From RGIG4097 sp045613765 (GTDB lineage: Bacteria > Bacillota > Clostridia > Christensenellales > CAG-917): DNA of 64,000 nucleotides. A model generated the notes under the pieces. That model saw nothing but the letters and a program-made list of their open reading frames with translations. It searched no databases and was not told the DNA's origin. Shown piece after piece: positions 33,581 through 42,914 of the stretch; positions within the stretch are counted from its first letter, which is position 1, and every line of letters starts with the position of its first letter. The stretch covers positions 1 through 64,000 of the forward strand of contig JAZLBO010000014.1 in the NCBI GenBank assembly GCA_045613765.1. The letters run 5' to 3'. Both the position numbers and the translations under genes were made by a program.

Positions 33581-33610
33581 TTGACAAGGCCGAGAATAAG
33601 CAGGTATAAA
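33581..33610 (+). promoter_or_regulatory. Second, tandem promoter of the starch-binding/transport genes
   Basis: TTGACA (33581-33586), 18-base spacer, TATAAA (33605-33610). Its start would lie about 55 bases before the lipoprotein gene. Two promoters in tandem fit the high expression suggested by the codon use of that gene. Confidence 0.5.
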
Positions 33611-33674
33611 ATCGGTTTTGAAGAATAAATAACAATAAACAACAACAAAAAACCTATAAAAAGGAGAGAAAATT

Positions 33675-35129
33675 ATGAAGAAATTTTTCGCAGTAGTAGT
33701 GTTTGTCCTCGTACTTACACTGGCAGCAACAGCTCTTGTGGCATGTAATCCTACCGAAGATCCTGAAACTCCCGAAGGCGATCAAATTACGATCACTTGG
33801 TATCAAGGTGGAAAGGAATTGAAGACGGAAAAAGTCGCAAAAGGCTCAAAGGCAACAAACTGGACACCAGAAGCACCTGAAAACAAAGAGTTTACAGGCT
33901 GGTTTGCAGAAGCATCACTCACAGAACCCTTTGACTTTGACAAGGTTCTCAATGAAGACACAGACATCTTTGCAAAGTTCACAAGCACAGAATTTGAGGC
34001 AGATGAAAACTCATACTATCTCATCGGTGCAGGTGCAGGTGACATGGGCAAAGCAAACTGGGATCACACAAATGCAGCAGCAAACCTTACAATGACAAAG
34101 ACTGACGTCGCCAACGCAAACGTCTATGAAATCACTCTCAAAATGTATGCAGGCGATATGTTCCAAATCTGCTACGGCGGAAGCTGGGACGGCCAAGTCG
34201 GTATCGGTTATGTTGAAGGTGCAGAATACTGTGATGGTGTCAACTTCTATGACAACAACACCTACACAGCAGCAGACAAGAAGGTTGCACAAGTCAAGAT
34301 CGGTGATGATGTTGTCTTTATCGGTTCAGACGAATACAACAAGGGCTTTGAAACATGGAACATCAAGCTCGCAGAAGGACATGATGGCATCTACAAGGTC
34401 ACATACACAACATATCCTACACACATGGCAGACAACAAGATCACATTTGAACTTGTTGAAGCAATCGAGCCTATGACAGTCACACACGATATGCGCTTCA
34501 TCGGCACACTCAATGAATGGGGCACCACATATGAAGATGGTGAACTTGCTCTCACAGAATCAACAGACAAAGCAACATGGACAGGCATTCTCGTCGTCAC
34601 AGAAGAAATGTATGCAGACTGGACAGCAACAGATCCCGCAAACCCCTTCGGTGAAAAATGTGCAGCAGTCAAGCTTTACAACACAATCAATGGCGGTTAC
34701 TTCAGCCCTGATGGAAACAACATCTTCCTCAAGGCAGGCACATATGCATTCAAGTACACAGTCGAAGGCGACGTGGTTGAATATGCAGAATGCAACTACT
34801 ATCTCGTAGGAACATTTGTTGATGGCGAAGGCGCACCCGTCAACTTCGCAGTCAAGGCAGGTGTCACACCTCAACTCACAGTTGAAGGCACAACAGCAAC
34901 ATGCACACTCGATGCAACAGACGTCACATCACTCGGTGACTTCAGCTGGATCGCAGACCAAGGCAAGCCCGGTGTCTTCGCATTCAAGGTCGTCTACGGC
35001 AGCGAACTCGGTGTTGCAGAATGGTACGGTGACGATGCAAACGGTGGCGACAACTACTATGTTGCAGCAGGCTCATGGACCGTCACATTTGACACAGAAA
35101 CACACGCAGTTTCAATCGTTGCAGTATAA
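33675..35129 (+). CDS. Probable starch-binding surface lipoprotein
   Basis: A 484-residue lipoprotein: lipobox L-V-A-C, Cys24, then an N-P-T-E-D-P linker. Residues about 35-105 form one Flg_new/InlB-type beta module (F-T-G-W-F-A-E). Three modules follow that each open with a strand of the form Y-Y-L-I-G or R-F-I-G (about residues 113, 275 and 375) and are rich in Trp and Tyr, which recalls the SusE/SusF-type or CBM25/26-like starch-binding folds. No catalytic motif is seen. Placed between the surface pullulanase and the ABC binding protein, it probably holds starch or maltodextrin on the cell surface. Its extreme bias to GCA, ACA, GTC and CTC codons suggests very high expression. The module assignment is moderate. 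Confidence 0.65.
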   Translation: MKKFFAVVVFVLVLTLAATALVACNPTEDPETPEGDQITITWYQGGKELKTEKVAKGSKATNWTPEAPENKEFTGWFAEASLTEPFDFDKVLNEDTDIFAKFTSTEFEADENSYYLIGAGAGDMGKANWDHTNAAANLTMTKTDVANANVYEITLKMYAGDMFQICYGGSWDGQVGIGYVEGAEYCDGVNFYDNNTYTAADKKVAQVKIGDDVVFIGSDEYNKGFETWNIKLAEGHDGIYKVTYTTYPTHMADNKITFELVEAIEPMTVTHDMRFIGTLNEWGTTYEDGELALTESTDKATWTGILVVTEEMYADWTATDPANPFGEKCAAVKLYNTINGGYFSPDGNNIFLKAGTYAFKYTVEGDVVEYAECNYYLVGTFVDGEGAPVNFAVKAGVTPQLTVEGTTATCTLDATDVTSLGDFSWIADQGKPGVFAFKVVYGSELGVAEWYGDDANGGDNYYVAAGSWTVTFDTETHAVSIVAV

Positions 35130-35146
35130 TCATTAAACCCACAAAA

Positions 35147-35176
35147 GCGAGGAGGGGCAACTCTCCTCGCCTTTTG
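35147..35176 (+). terminator. Intercistronic hairpin after the starch-binding lipoprotein gene
   Basis: GCGAGGAG-GGGCAACT-CTCCTCGC, followed by a short CTTTTGG. The strong stem with a poor U-run suggests partial termination or 3'-end protection, so the lipoprotein is made in excess over the transporter downstream. Confidence 0.6.
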
Positions 35177-35234
35177 GCGAAAAACATAAGCAAGCAAAAA
35201 AAACAATCAAATTAAACCCCGTAAGGAGATAATT

Positions 35235-36545
35235 ATGAAGAAAATCAAAATTATAGCACTTGTTTTGGTGGTTTTGATGCTCGGTGCACTTATTGTTGCT
35301 TGTAACCCTTCAACCGGTGATGGCGATGGTGATGGCACAAAAACCAAATACACTTTGACAGTCTGGGGCTCACAAGAAGACCAAGAAATGCTCAAAGCAA
35401 TGTGTGCAGCATACGCAGAAGCAAATCCACAAAACGAATATAAATTCCTCTTTGGCGTTCAAAGTGAAGCAGATGCAGCAGATAAGGTGCTCAATGACGT
35501 TACATCAGGACCTGATGTATATTCATTTGCAAGCGACCAAATCAATAAGCTCTATGCAGGTGGTGCACTTGCACGTATCGGTGGCGCAATTGAAACCAAT
35601 TTGAAGGAAATCAACAGCGCAGGCTCAATTGATGCAGCAACAATCACAGTCAACGGACAAGATCAACTCTACGCATATCCTATGACCGGTGACAACTGCT
35701 ACTTTGTCTACTATGACAAGAGAGTCTATTCAGATCCTAGCCAACTTGCAACCCTTGACAGCATGCTCGACGTTGCAGATGCAGCAGGAAAGAAAGTCCA
35801 CTTCAAGCTCAATGACGACGGTTGGTATTTGTCAAGTTTCTTCTTTGCAAACCCCAATCTCGGATACGAAGTGACATACGATGAAAACATGGTGCAAACA
35901 GCAGTCACCTGCAATTACAACAATGCAGATGGCCTCAAAGTTATGCAATCACTCCGCTCATACGTCAACCATAACGCACTTGTCATTCAAACAGATGACA
36001 GCAAGATTATTGCAGGATTTACACCTGATGCAAACGGCAAAGTGGAAGTGGCAGCAGCAATTTCAGGCACATGGAATGCAGCAACCATCAAGCAACTTCT
36101 TGGCGAAAACATGGGCGTCATCAAACTGCCCACCGCAAATATTGGCGGACAACAAGTTCAACTTTCAGGCTATATGGGATTCAAACTTGTCGGTGTCAAC
36201 GGTTACAGCCAAAACAAAGGCGAAGCACACAAGCTTGCACAATGGCTCACCAATGAACAAAACCAAAAGAAGAGATTTGAAATCCGCGGATTTGGCCCTA
36301 CAAACAAAGTTGTAGCAGCATCAGAAGCAGTGCTCAATGATCCCGTCATTTCAGTGGTTATGGAACAAGCACAATTCAATCGTGCACAAAAAGGCGTTCC
36401 CGGAAACTACTGGACACCCATGGGCTCACTCATTACACCTTTCATCGCAGAAAAGGAAGCAGGCACATTGCTTTCAGTTTCTGACGAAACACTTCAAGAA
36501 TATCTTGATGCACTTGTTGCTCAAATCACAGGCGTTAGTGCATAA
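35235..36545 (+). CDS. ABC transporter maltodextrin-type substrate-binding lipoprotein
   Basis: A 436-residue family 1 extracellular solute-binding protein. Lipobox L-I-V-A-C with Cys23, then an Asp/Gly linker. The mature part begins T-L-T-V-W-G-S-Q-E-D-Q-E-M-L, the typical opening of MalE-type proteins, followed by G-P-D-V-Y-S-F-A-S-D and later S-G-Y-M-G-F-K and L-A-Q-W-L-T-N-E. It captures oligosaccharides, here probably maltodextrins, and delivers them to the two permeases that follow. A clear ribosome site (AAGGAG) is present. It sits 105 bases after the starch-binding lipoprotein gene across a strong hairpin, and 69 bases before the first permease gene. Confidence 0.9.
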   Translation: MKKIKIIALVLVVLMLGALIVACNPSTGDGDGDGTKTKYTLTVWGSQEDQEMLKAMCAAYAEANPQNEYKFLFGVQSEADAADKVLNDVTSGPDVYSFASDQINKLYAGGALARIGGAIETNLKEINSAGSIDAATITVNGQDQLYAYPMTGDNCYFVYYDKRVYSDPSQLATLDSMLDVADAAGKKVHFKLNDDGWYLSSFFFANPNLGYEVTYDENMVQTAVTCNYNNADGLKVMQSLRSYVNHNALVIQTDDSKIIAGFTPDANGKVEVAAAISGTWNAATIKQLLGENMGVIKLPTANIGGQQVQLSGYMGFKLVGVNGYSQNKGEAHKLAQWLTNEQNQKKRFEIRGFGPTNKVVAASEAVLNDPVISVVMEQAQFNRAQKGVPGNYWTPMGSLITPFIAEKEAGTLLSVSDETLQEYLDALVAQITGVSA

Positions 36546-36614
36546 TTTGTAAAATGGGGACTGTTCTATCTTGATGGGGCAGTCCCCCTATCAACAAAAA
36601 AAAGGAGATGTAAG

Positions 36615-38225
36615 ATGGATATTGAATCTTTCAAACTGACCTTACCCCAAAAAATAAAATTTAAGCTGAAAAGATTCTTCATCAAAGCAGGCAAGAGCAT
36701 GAAATCTTTCTTTGTGAAGCTTGGTGCAAGCCTCAAAGGGTTCTTTGTTAATTTAGGCAAGGATTTGAAGGGCTCATGCGTCAATTTTGCAAAGAACGTG
36801 AAAGGGTTATTTGTCAAACTTTGGGAAGGAATCAAAAACTTTGGCATAAACTTCTGGAAGGGTGATATACTCACAAAATCATCATATTTGTTTATGGGAA
36901 TAGGGCATATTTTCCGTGGGCAAATTGTCAGAGGCATATTCTACCTACTTCTTGAAGTCGGATTTATTTTGTATATGGTTTTCTTTGGCGGAAACTACTT
37001 TGTCATGTGCCTTGAAAATATGTTCACAGGCGGAAATGTTGGCAGAGTTGAAACAACTGTCGAAGACGTGTGGAATGAAGAGCTTGGCGAGTTTGTCAAG
37101 GTGGCAGGCGACAACTCATTCCTAATAATTTTGTATGGAATATTATCAGCACTCATTCTTGCTTTCATGGTTTATCTCTACTTTAAATCGGTGAAAGAAA
37201 GCTATGAGCTGGAACAATATAAAATCATCGGCAAAAAGCCAGCAGGATTCAAAAAAGAGGCAGGGGAATTCCTCGATGGAAAGTTCCACATGACTCTTTT
37301 GTCTGCACCCATGCTTGGTTTGTTGATGTTTACGGTGATCCCTCTTATCACCATGATTCTCATTGCATTCACCAACTACGATGCTAGCCATGAAGTGCCT
37401 GAGCATCTATTCCAGTGGGTGGGTTTTGACAATTTCAAGGATTTGTTTTCATCTGGCTCAAGGCTGGGTGAAACCTTTTGGCGAGTCCTTGGTTGGACAC
37501 TTCTTTGGGCAGTGCTTGCAACGTTCACCAGCTATTTCTTCGGCATGCTTTTAGCAATGCTTATCAACAAGAAGGGTATAAAATTAAAGAAGCTTTACAG
37601 AACGTTGTTTGTCACAACCATAGCAGTGCCACAGTTTGTATCATTGCTCATTATGTCAAAGATGTTGGACACAGGCGGTGGTATGATGGGCAGTGGCGGT
37701 GGCATTATCACACAGCTCATTGAACAGTTGTTTGGCTATCACTTGAAGTTTGGCATCGACATCACAACAACACGTATTTGTATTGTCATTGTCAATATGT
37801 GGATTGGCATTCCGTATAGCATGTTGATGTGCTCGGGTATATTGATGAATATTCCCCAGGATATTTACGAGTCCGCTCGCATTGATGGTGCATCACCGGC
37901 AAGATGCTTCTTCAAAATTACATTGCCATATATGTTGTTTGTCACAGGTCCTTACTTGATCACACAGTTTATCGGCAATATCAACAACTTCAACGTCATT
38001 TTCTTGCTTAGTGGTGGTGGCCCTGGTGATCTGATGCTCTACACAGACGGAGCAAAGGGAACAGACCTTCTTGTCACTTGGCTATATAAGTTGTCACTGG
38101 GCACAGACAGAAACTATAAGCTGGCATCAGTCATAGGTATTTTGGTCTTTGTCATATCGGCAGTATTCAGTCTTATTGTTTACAATAGGTCATCAGCAGT
38201 AAAAGGGGAGGACAATTTCCAATGA
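36615..38225 (+). CDS. MalF-type sugar ABC permease with an N-terminal 11-residue repeat
   Basis: A 536-residue inner-membrane permease. The C-terminal ~290 residues carry six predicted membrane segments and the EAA loop Y-E-S-A-R-I-D-G-A-S-P-A, which docks on the ATPase. Before them is an extra helical region with the G-x-G-H-I-F-R-G-Q-I-V-R-G motif seen in Bacillota MalF proteins. The first ~86 residues are unusual: six consecutive 11-residue units (21-31, 32-42, 43-53, 54-64, 65-75, 76-86), most of form F-F-V-K-L-G-x-x-L-K-G, which should form an amphipathic helix lying on the membrane. AAAAAGGAG precedes the ATG. The stop codon overlaps the MalG-type gene (ATGA). Confidence 0.9.
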   Translation: MDIESFKLTLPQKIKFKLKRFFIKAGKSMKSFFVKLGASLKGFFVNLGKDLKGSCVNFAKNVKGLFVKLWEGIKNFGINFWKGDILTKSSYLFMGIGHIFRGQIVRGIFYLLLEVGFILYMVFFGGNYFVMCLENMFTGGNVGRVETTVEDVWNEELGEFVKVAGDNSFLIILYGILSALILAFMVYLYFKSVKESYELEQYKIIGKKPAGFKKEAGEFLDGKFHMTLLSAPMLGLLMFTVIPLITMILIAFTNYDASHEVPEHLFQWVGFDNFKDLFSSGSRLGETFWRVLGWTLLWAVLATFTSYFFGMLLAMLINKKGIKLKKLYRTLFVTTIAVPQFVSLLIMSKMLDTGGGMMGSGGGIITQLIEQLFGYHLKFGIDITTTRICIVIVNMWIGIPYSMLMCSGILMNIPQDIYESARIDGASPARCFFKITLPYMLFVTGPYLITQFIGNINNFNVIFLLSGGGPGDLMLYTDGAKGTDLLVTWLYKLSLGTDRNYKLASVIGILVFVISAVFSLIVYNRSSAVKGEDNFQ

Positions 38226-39331
38226 GCGAAAACAAGAATATCATTGCAGAACAAGTTGAATTTGAAACTCCCATATTAAATCAATCAGAACAAGAAGCAA
38301 TTCAATTACAAGACGTAGCAACTGAGGAAATGAAAACAACCATTGAAGTGTCGTCGGCACCTTTGACTGATTGGGAAAAGTTTGACGCAATGGAAAAAGC
38401 AATTGAAGAGGAAAAGCGTCGCAAAAAGCTTGATCGTCAGAAGGAAAGAAACTCTGTTGGACGCAAGAAAAAACGTCACGTTGGAATGAAGTTTAGACGT
38501 ATTTTCGGCAATACCGTTGGGCAAATTATTTTGACAGTATTGTCTATATTATGGGTTGTTCCATTGTTCTATCTTATAGTTCAATCTTTCAGAAAAGAGC
38601 CTGGTGCATGGTCGCCCACATTTTTCCCTCAGGAATGGACTCTTGACAACTACAAACGCCTTTTTACTGAAACAGAATTCCCCAGATGGTATGGAAATAC
38701 GTTGCTTATTGCAGTGTGTAGTTGCATCATCACAACATTGTTTGTTCTTGCAGTTGCTTATGCATTTAGCCGGATCAAATTTAAGGCAAGAAAGCCAATT
38801 ATGAACATTATGCTCATTCTCGGTATGTTCCCGGGATTTATGAGCATGACAGCAGTTTATTTCTTGTTGAAAATACTGCTTCCTGACAACTATCAATCAC
38901 ACCTCAGCTTGATTATCGTGTATTCGGCAGGTGCTGCAATGAGCTACTATGTGGCAAAAGGATTTTTTGACACAGTGCCAAAATCACTTGATGAAGCAGC
39001 TCTCATTGATGGTGCATCTCGTTGCAGAACGTTCTTCAAGGTTATTTTGCCCCTCAGCAAATCTATCATTATTTACACAATCCTTTTGGCATTCATTGCT
39101 CCATGGTGTGATTACATTTTCGTATCATACATTATGGCGGGCGTGCCTGATGTTGGAATGTATACGGTGTCACTGGGTATGTACAAGTGGCTTGAAAGAG
39201 AAATGATACAGCAATACTTTACCACCTTCTGTGCAGCGGCAGTTATTGTTGCAACGCCAATCACCGCATTGTTCATGTTCTTGCAAAAATACTATGTGCA
39301 GGGTGTCACTGGCGGAGCGGTCAAGGGATAG
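38222..39331 (+). CDS. MalG-type sugar ABC permease
   Basis: A 369-residue permease with a long hydrophilic N-terminus (about 90 residues, acidic and then Lys/Arg-rich) that the usual ~280-residue MalG lacks. Six membrane segments follow, starting near residue 98. The EAA loop reads L-D-E-A-A-L-I-D-G-A-S-R-C-R. The C-terminus ends Y-Y-V-Q-G-V-T-G-G-A-V-K-G, as expected for maltodextrin permeases. It forms the channel with the MalF-type partner, with which it overlaps by 4 bases. The alpha-amylase gene begins 8 bases after its stop. Confidence 0.92.
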   Translation: MSENKNIIAEQVEFETPILNQSEQEAIQLQDVATEEMKTTIEVSSAPLTDWEKFDAMEKAIEEEKRRKKLDRQKERNSVGRKKKRHVGMKFRRIFGNTVGQIILTVLSILWVVPLFYLIVQSFRKEPGAWSPTFFPQEWTLDNYKRLFTETEFPRWYGNTLLIAVCSCIITTLFVLAVAYAFSRIKFKARKPIMNIMLILGMFPGFMSMTAVYFLLKILLPDNYQSHLSLIIVYSAGAAMSYYVAKGFFDTVPKSLDEAALIDGASRCRTFFKVILPLSKSIIIYTILLAFIAPWCDYIFVSYIMAGVPDVGMYTVSLGMYKWLEREMIQQYFTTFCAAAVIVATPITALFMFLQKYYVQGVTGGAVKG

Positions 39332-39339
39332 GAGAAGCT

Positions 39340-40932
39340 ATGAAAAAGTTTTTGTTACTATTTCTCACATTGACCTTGATGACCGTTTCAATCATGGGTC
39401 TTTTGGCTTGCAATCCAGTTGACGACGAAGGAAATGATGGTGAGCAAGTCCGGCTGAATATCATTGATGACAATTACAGAAACTGGTATGAAATCTTTGT
39501 CCATAGTTTCTATGATACAGACAACGATGGCATAGGTGATATCAATGGTGTAACTGCAAAGCTTGATTACGTCAAGGAAATGGGATTTAATGGCATTTGG
39601 CTCATGCCAATTCACCCATCACCGACATATCACAAATATGATGTAAAGGACTACTATGCAATAGATCCAGATTACGGAACACTTGATGACTTTAAGGTGC
39701 TCATAGAAGAGGCACACAAGCGTGGCATCAACGTTATTATGGACCTTGTTGTCAACCATTCAAGCGATCAGCACCCTTGGTTTAAACAGGCATGCGATTA
39801 TATCAGATCAAATGGAACGCCCGGTGGTGAGTATGGAGATTTTTATAACTTCCGCATTACAGACAATACAAAGTATTCAAGCGTAGTCGGAACGCAGTAT
39901 TCATACGAAAGTCAATTTTGGAGTGGAATGCCTGACCTTAATCTTGACAGCCAAAAGGTTCGTGCAGAAATTGTCAACATAATGGAATATTGGCTTGAAG
40001 ATTACAATGTTGACGGATTCCGCCTTGATGCAGTCACAAGCTATTATACTGGAAATATTCAAAAGAATGTAAGCTTCCTCAGCTGGCTTAATACAGAAGC
40101 AAAGAAGATAAAGAATGACGCATATATTGTTGGCGAAGCATGGGTGTCCGATGACTATACCATTGACAGATATTATGAAAGTGGTGTAGACAGCTTTTTC
40201 CTTTTTACAGGGGCACAAGCGACAGGCTCAATTGCAAGCCTCGTAAAGCAAAGTGATGGCAATAGGTTAGGGCTTTGGTTTGAGCAACTGCAAAAGACAT
40301 ATGGTGAAGACACAATCCTTGCTCCATTCCTTGGCAATCACGACACAATGCGTCCTGGCAGTTTTATGCCGGGCGAAGAAAACCTTAAAATGGCGGCGGG
40401 CGTATTGTCTATGATGAGTGGTGGCACGTATGTTTATTATGGCGAGGAAATCGGCATGATATCAAAGGGCGGACAAAACTCTGACCCTGCAAAGCGTATT
40501 GCCATGAAGTGGAAGGCAAAAAACATTTATGAAGGCTGTTGCTATCTGCCTCCCGAAAATACAGCGTGGGGACCTGATTATTATTACTATCCCTCAGTAG
40601 AAGAGCAACAAGCAGACGAAGACAGCATTCTCAACTATTACAAAACTGCAATGGAATTGCGAAACCGCTTCCCATCAATCGCAAGAGGTAAGGTTGAATA
40701 TCACCCTACACCCAACAACAACTATATCTGTATCATCACTAAAGAATATCTTGATGAGAAGATAACAATAGTTTTCAATATGGACACCTTTGAGCAGAAC
40801 GTCACCCTTGACCTTGCAAAATTTGGTTGCAGTCAAATGGTTGGCAATCTTTATGCCTCAGGCGGACAATGCACCTATGACGGAAATGGAAATTTGGTCA
40901 TGCCCCCTCAGTCCATAGCAATCTTTATATAA
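39340..40932 (+). CDS. Alpha-amylase-family lipoprotein (GH13)
   Basis: A 530-residue surface hydrolase. Lipobox L-L-A-C with Cys24. The mature enzyme starts with a GH13 barrel: F-Y-D-T-D-N-D-G-I-G-D-I (calcium-binding-type loop at residues 57-69), D-L-V-V-N-H-S-S (about 135-142), nucleophile Asp230 in G-F-R-L-D-A-V, acid/base Glu266 in I-V-G-E-A-W and the H334-D335 pair in G-N-H-D-T-M. A short beta domain closes the protein. It cuts alpha-1,4 glucan at the cell surface and feeds the adjacent transporter; alpha-glucosidase-like specificity cannot be excluded. GGAGAAGCT precedes the ATG. It lies between the permease and ATPase genes in one run. Confidence 0.9.
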   Translation: MKKFLLLFLTLTLMTVSIMGLLACNPVDDEGNDGEQVRLNIIDDNYRNWYEIFVHSFYDTDNDGIGDINGVTAKLDYVKEMGFNGIWLMPIHPSPTYHKYDVKDYYAIDPDYGTLDDFKVLIEEAHKRGINVIMDLVVNHSSDQHPWFKQACDYIRSNGTPGGEYGDFYNFRITDNTKYSSVVGTQYSYESQFWSGMPDLNLDSQKVRAEIVNIMEYWLEDYNVDGFRLDAVTSYYTGNIQKNVSFLSWLNTEAKKIKNDAYIVGEAWVSDDYTIDRYYESGVDSFFLFTGAQATGSIASLVKQSDGNRLGLWFEQLQKTYGEDTILAPFLGNHDTMRPGSFMPGEENLKMAAGVLSMMSGGTYVYYGEEIGMISKGGQNSDPAKRIAMKWKAKNIYEGCCYLPPENTAWGPDYYYYPSVEEQQADEDSILNYYKTAMELRNRFPSIARGKVEYHPTPNNNYICIITKEYLDEKITIVFNMDTFEQNVTLDLAKFGCSQMVGNLYASGGQCTYDGNGNLVMPPQSIAIFI

Positions 40933-40944
40933 GGAGAAAACATT

Positions 40945-42834
40945 ATGGCAAGTTTATCACTGAAACACATTTTCAAGGTTTATGACGGCAAGGTTAAGGC
41001 GGTCAACGACTTTTGTATGGACATAGAAGACAAAGAGTTTATCGTGTTCGTTGGCCCATCTGGTTGTGGAAAGTCAACAACTCTGCGTATGATTGCGGGA
41101 CTTGAAGAAATCACCGCAGGTGAACTTCGCATTGATGACGAAATTGTCAACGACTACGAGCCCAAGGATAGAAACATTGCAATGGTTTTCCAAAACTATG
41201 CACTTTATCCTCATATGACAGTGTATGAAAATATGGCATTTGCATTGCGTATTGCACATCTTCCCAAAGAAGTCATACACGAAAAGGTAATGTGGGCTGC
41301 ATCAATTTTGGGCATAACAGAATATCTTGAGAGAAAGCCCAAAGCTCTTTCGGGCGGTCAAAGACAAAGAGTTGCTCTTGGCAGAGCAATCGTGAGAAAC
41401 CCCAAAGTATTCCTTCTTGACGAGCCACTTTCAAACCTTGATGCCAAATTGCGTGCCGCAATGCGTTCAGAGATATCAAGACTTCACGAAAGACTTGGCA
41501 CAACCTTCATCTACGTCACTCACGACCAAGTGGAAGCAATGACAATGGGCACACGCATCGTTGTCATGAGAGATGGCTTTGTGCAACAAATTGATACCCC
41601 CGTCAACCTTTACAAATATCCCGACAACGTGTTCGTTGCAGGATTTATTGGAACACCTCAAATGAACTTCTTTGATGGAACGGTGCTCAAAACAGGTGAA
41701 GACGTTGTTTTCAACTTTGATTGTGGGGCATCTGTTGACATGAAATATATCCAAGCAGACAAAGTGCCTGTCAAATATATGGATGGCAACCACAAAGTGG
41801 TGTTTGGTATTCGTCCTGATGACGTCCGTGTCAAAAACGATAAAAACTACGACGACGGCTCATGGGCTTCGGCAAAAGCAGTTGTAAGTGTTGTTGAAGT
41901 GCTTGGTGGTGAAACACTTATCTATGCAAATCTCAATCTTGAAACACCAGATGCAGAAGAGGGAGCAATCATAATCAAAACAAGCCCCGATACAATTGTG
42001 CGTCGTGGCGATGTCATAGATATTGAAATTTCAAGACGCAATTTTCACTTGTTTGACAAGGAAACAGAAAGGAGCATAAGAAAGCGTATTCCTGAGGCAT
42101 CATACGTTCGTGCAGACGTCGTAGACGGAAATCTCGTAATAGAAGGTCAATCATTCGAAATGCCCACTGCAGTCAAATGCCAAGACGCAGAAAAGGTAGA
42201 AGTGGTCATTCCTATCAGTGCAATTACACTCGGAAATGGAGATGCAAAGGCAACAGTGCAATGGATTGAAAACGTTGAAGGAAAAAATCTCTATTTCTTG
42301 AAGGTTGGCGATCTTACTATGTTCTCACTTGAAGAGGGAGAGGTACGATTCAACGTTGGTGACACAGTGTCATTTGATATCGACTTCACAAAGGTCGGCA
42401 TTGAGGAATTGAATATATTGCCCATTAATCTGACCAACACTCTTGATGGTGAGTTTACAAAGGAAAAAGATAAGGCCAACAAGTGCTATAAATTCTTTAT
42501 GAACATTGGCAGTGCAAAACTTGAACCCACTGAATCTGCCTGCGAAAAGGTGTTTGCATGTAAGGGAAGCAAAATCTTCCGCACACCTCTTCAATATATC
42601 TTTGATGCAAGTGCAGTGACAGTTGTTCCTCATGAAGACGGTGCAGTTGGCGTTCTCACAGGCAATGTGGAAGAAATCCGTGACTATGGATTCGTTCGCT
42701 ATGCAACCATAGACGTTGAAGGACAAAAGGTTGTGGCTGCATATGATGGCACAGTGGGCGACCACGTGGACGTGCAAGTATCCTCAGAGTCAGTGGTAAT
42801 AAAAGATAAGTCAATCGACATCATTATTGCGTAA
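40945..42834 (+). CDS. MsmK/UgpC-type sugar ABC ATPase with extended C-terminus
   Basis: A 629-residue ATPase, about 260 residues longer than the usual 360-380. The N-terminal nucleotide-binding domain is complete: Walker A G-P-S-G-C-G-K-S-T at 37-45, signature L-S-G-G-Q-R-Q-R-V, Walker B V-F-L-L-D-E-P and switch His in Y-V-T-H-D-Q. A TOBE-type domain follows (about 240-375). The remainder is beta-rich and contains what look like further TOBE/OB-like units, with a final strand V-V-I-K-D-K-S-I-D-I. It probably energises the maltodextrin permeases encoded just upstream. The extension could sense a sugar or regulatory protein. AAGGAG precedes the ATG, and the gene begins 12 bases after the amylase stop. 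Confidence 0.92.
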   Translation: MASLSLKHIFKVYDGKVKAVNDFCMDIEDKEFIVFVGPSGCGKSTTLRMIAGLEEITAGELRIDDEIVNDYEPKDRNIAMVFQNYALYPHMTVYENMAFALRIAHLPKEVIHEKVMWAASILGITEYLERKPKALSGGQRQRVALGRAIVRNPKVFLLDEPLSNLDAKLRAAMRSEISRLHERLGTTFIYVTHDQVEAMTMGTRIVVMRDGFVQQIDTPVNLYKYPDNVFVAGFIGTPQMNFFDGTVLKTGEDVVFNFDCGASVDMKYIQADKVPVKYMDGNHKVVFGIRPDDVRVKNDKNYDDGSWASAKAVVSVVEVLGGETLIYANLNLETPDAEEGAIIIKTSPDTIVRRGDVIDIEISRRNFHLFDKETERSIRKRIPEASYVRADVVDGNLVIEGQSFEMPTAVKCQDAEKVEVVIPISAITLGNGDAKATVQWIENVEGKNLYFLKVGDLTMFSLEEGEVRFNVGDTVSFDIDFTKVGIEELNILPINLTNTLDGEFTKEKDKANKCYKFFMNIGSAKLEPTESACEKVFACKGSKIFRTPLQYIFDASAVTVVPHEDGAVGVLTGNVEEIRDYGFVRYATIDVEGQKVVAAYDGTVGDHVDVQVSSESVVIKDKSIDIIIA

Positions 42835-42883
42835 AATTCACCACAATCTCACAAAAGCAGAAATACATAGGCATACTAATAAG

Positions 42884-42910
42884 AAAAAGCACCCAAGGAG
42901 GTGCTTTTTC
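42884..42910 (+). terminator. Terminator of the starch locus
   Basis: AAAAAGCACC-CAAGGA-GGTGCTTTTT, about 50 bases after the ATPase stop codon. Confidence 0.85.
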
Positions 42911-42914
42911 TTGT

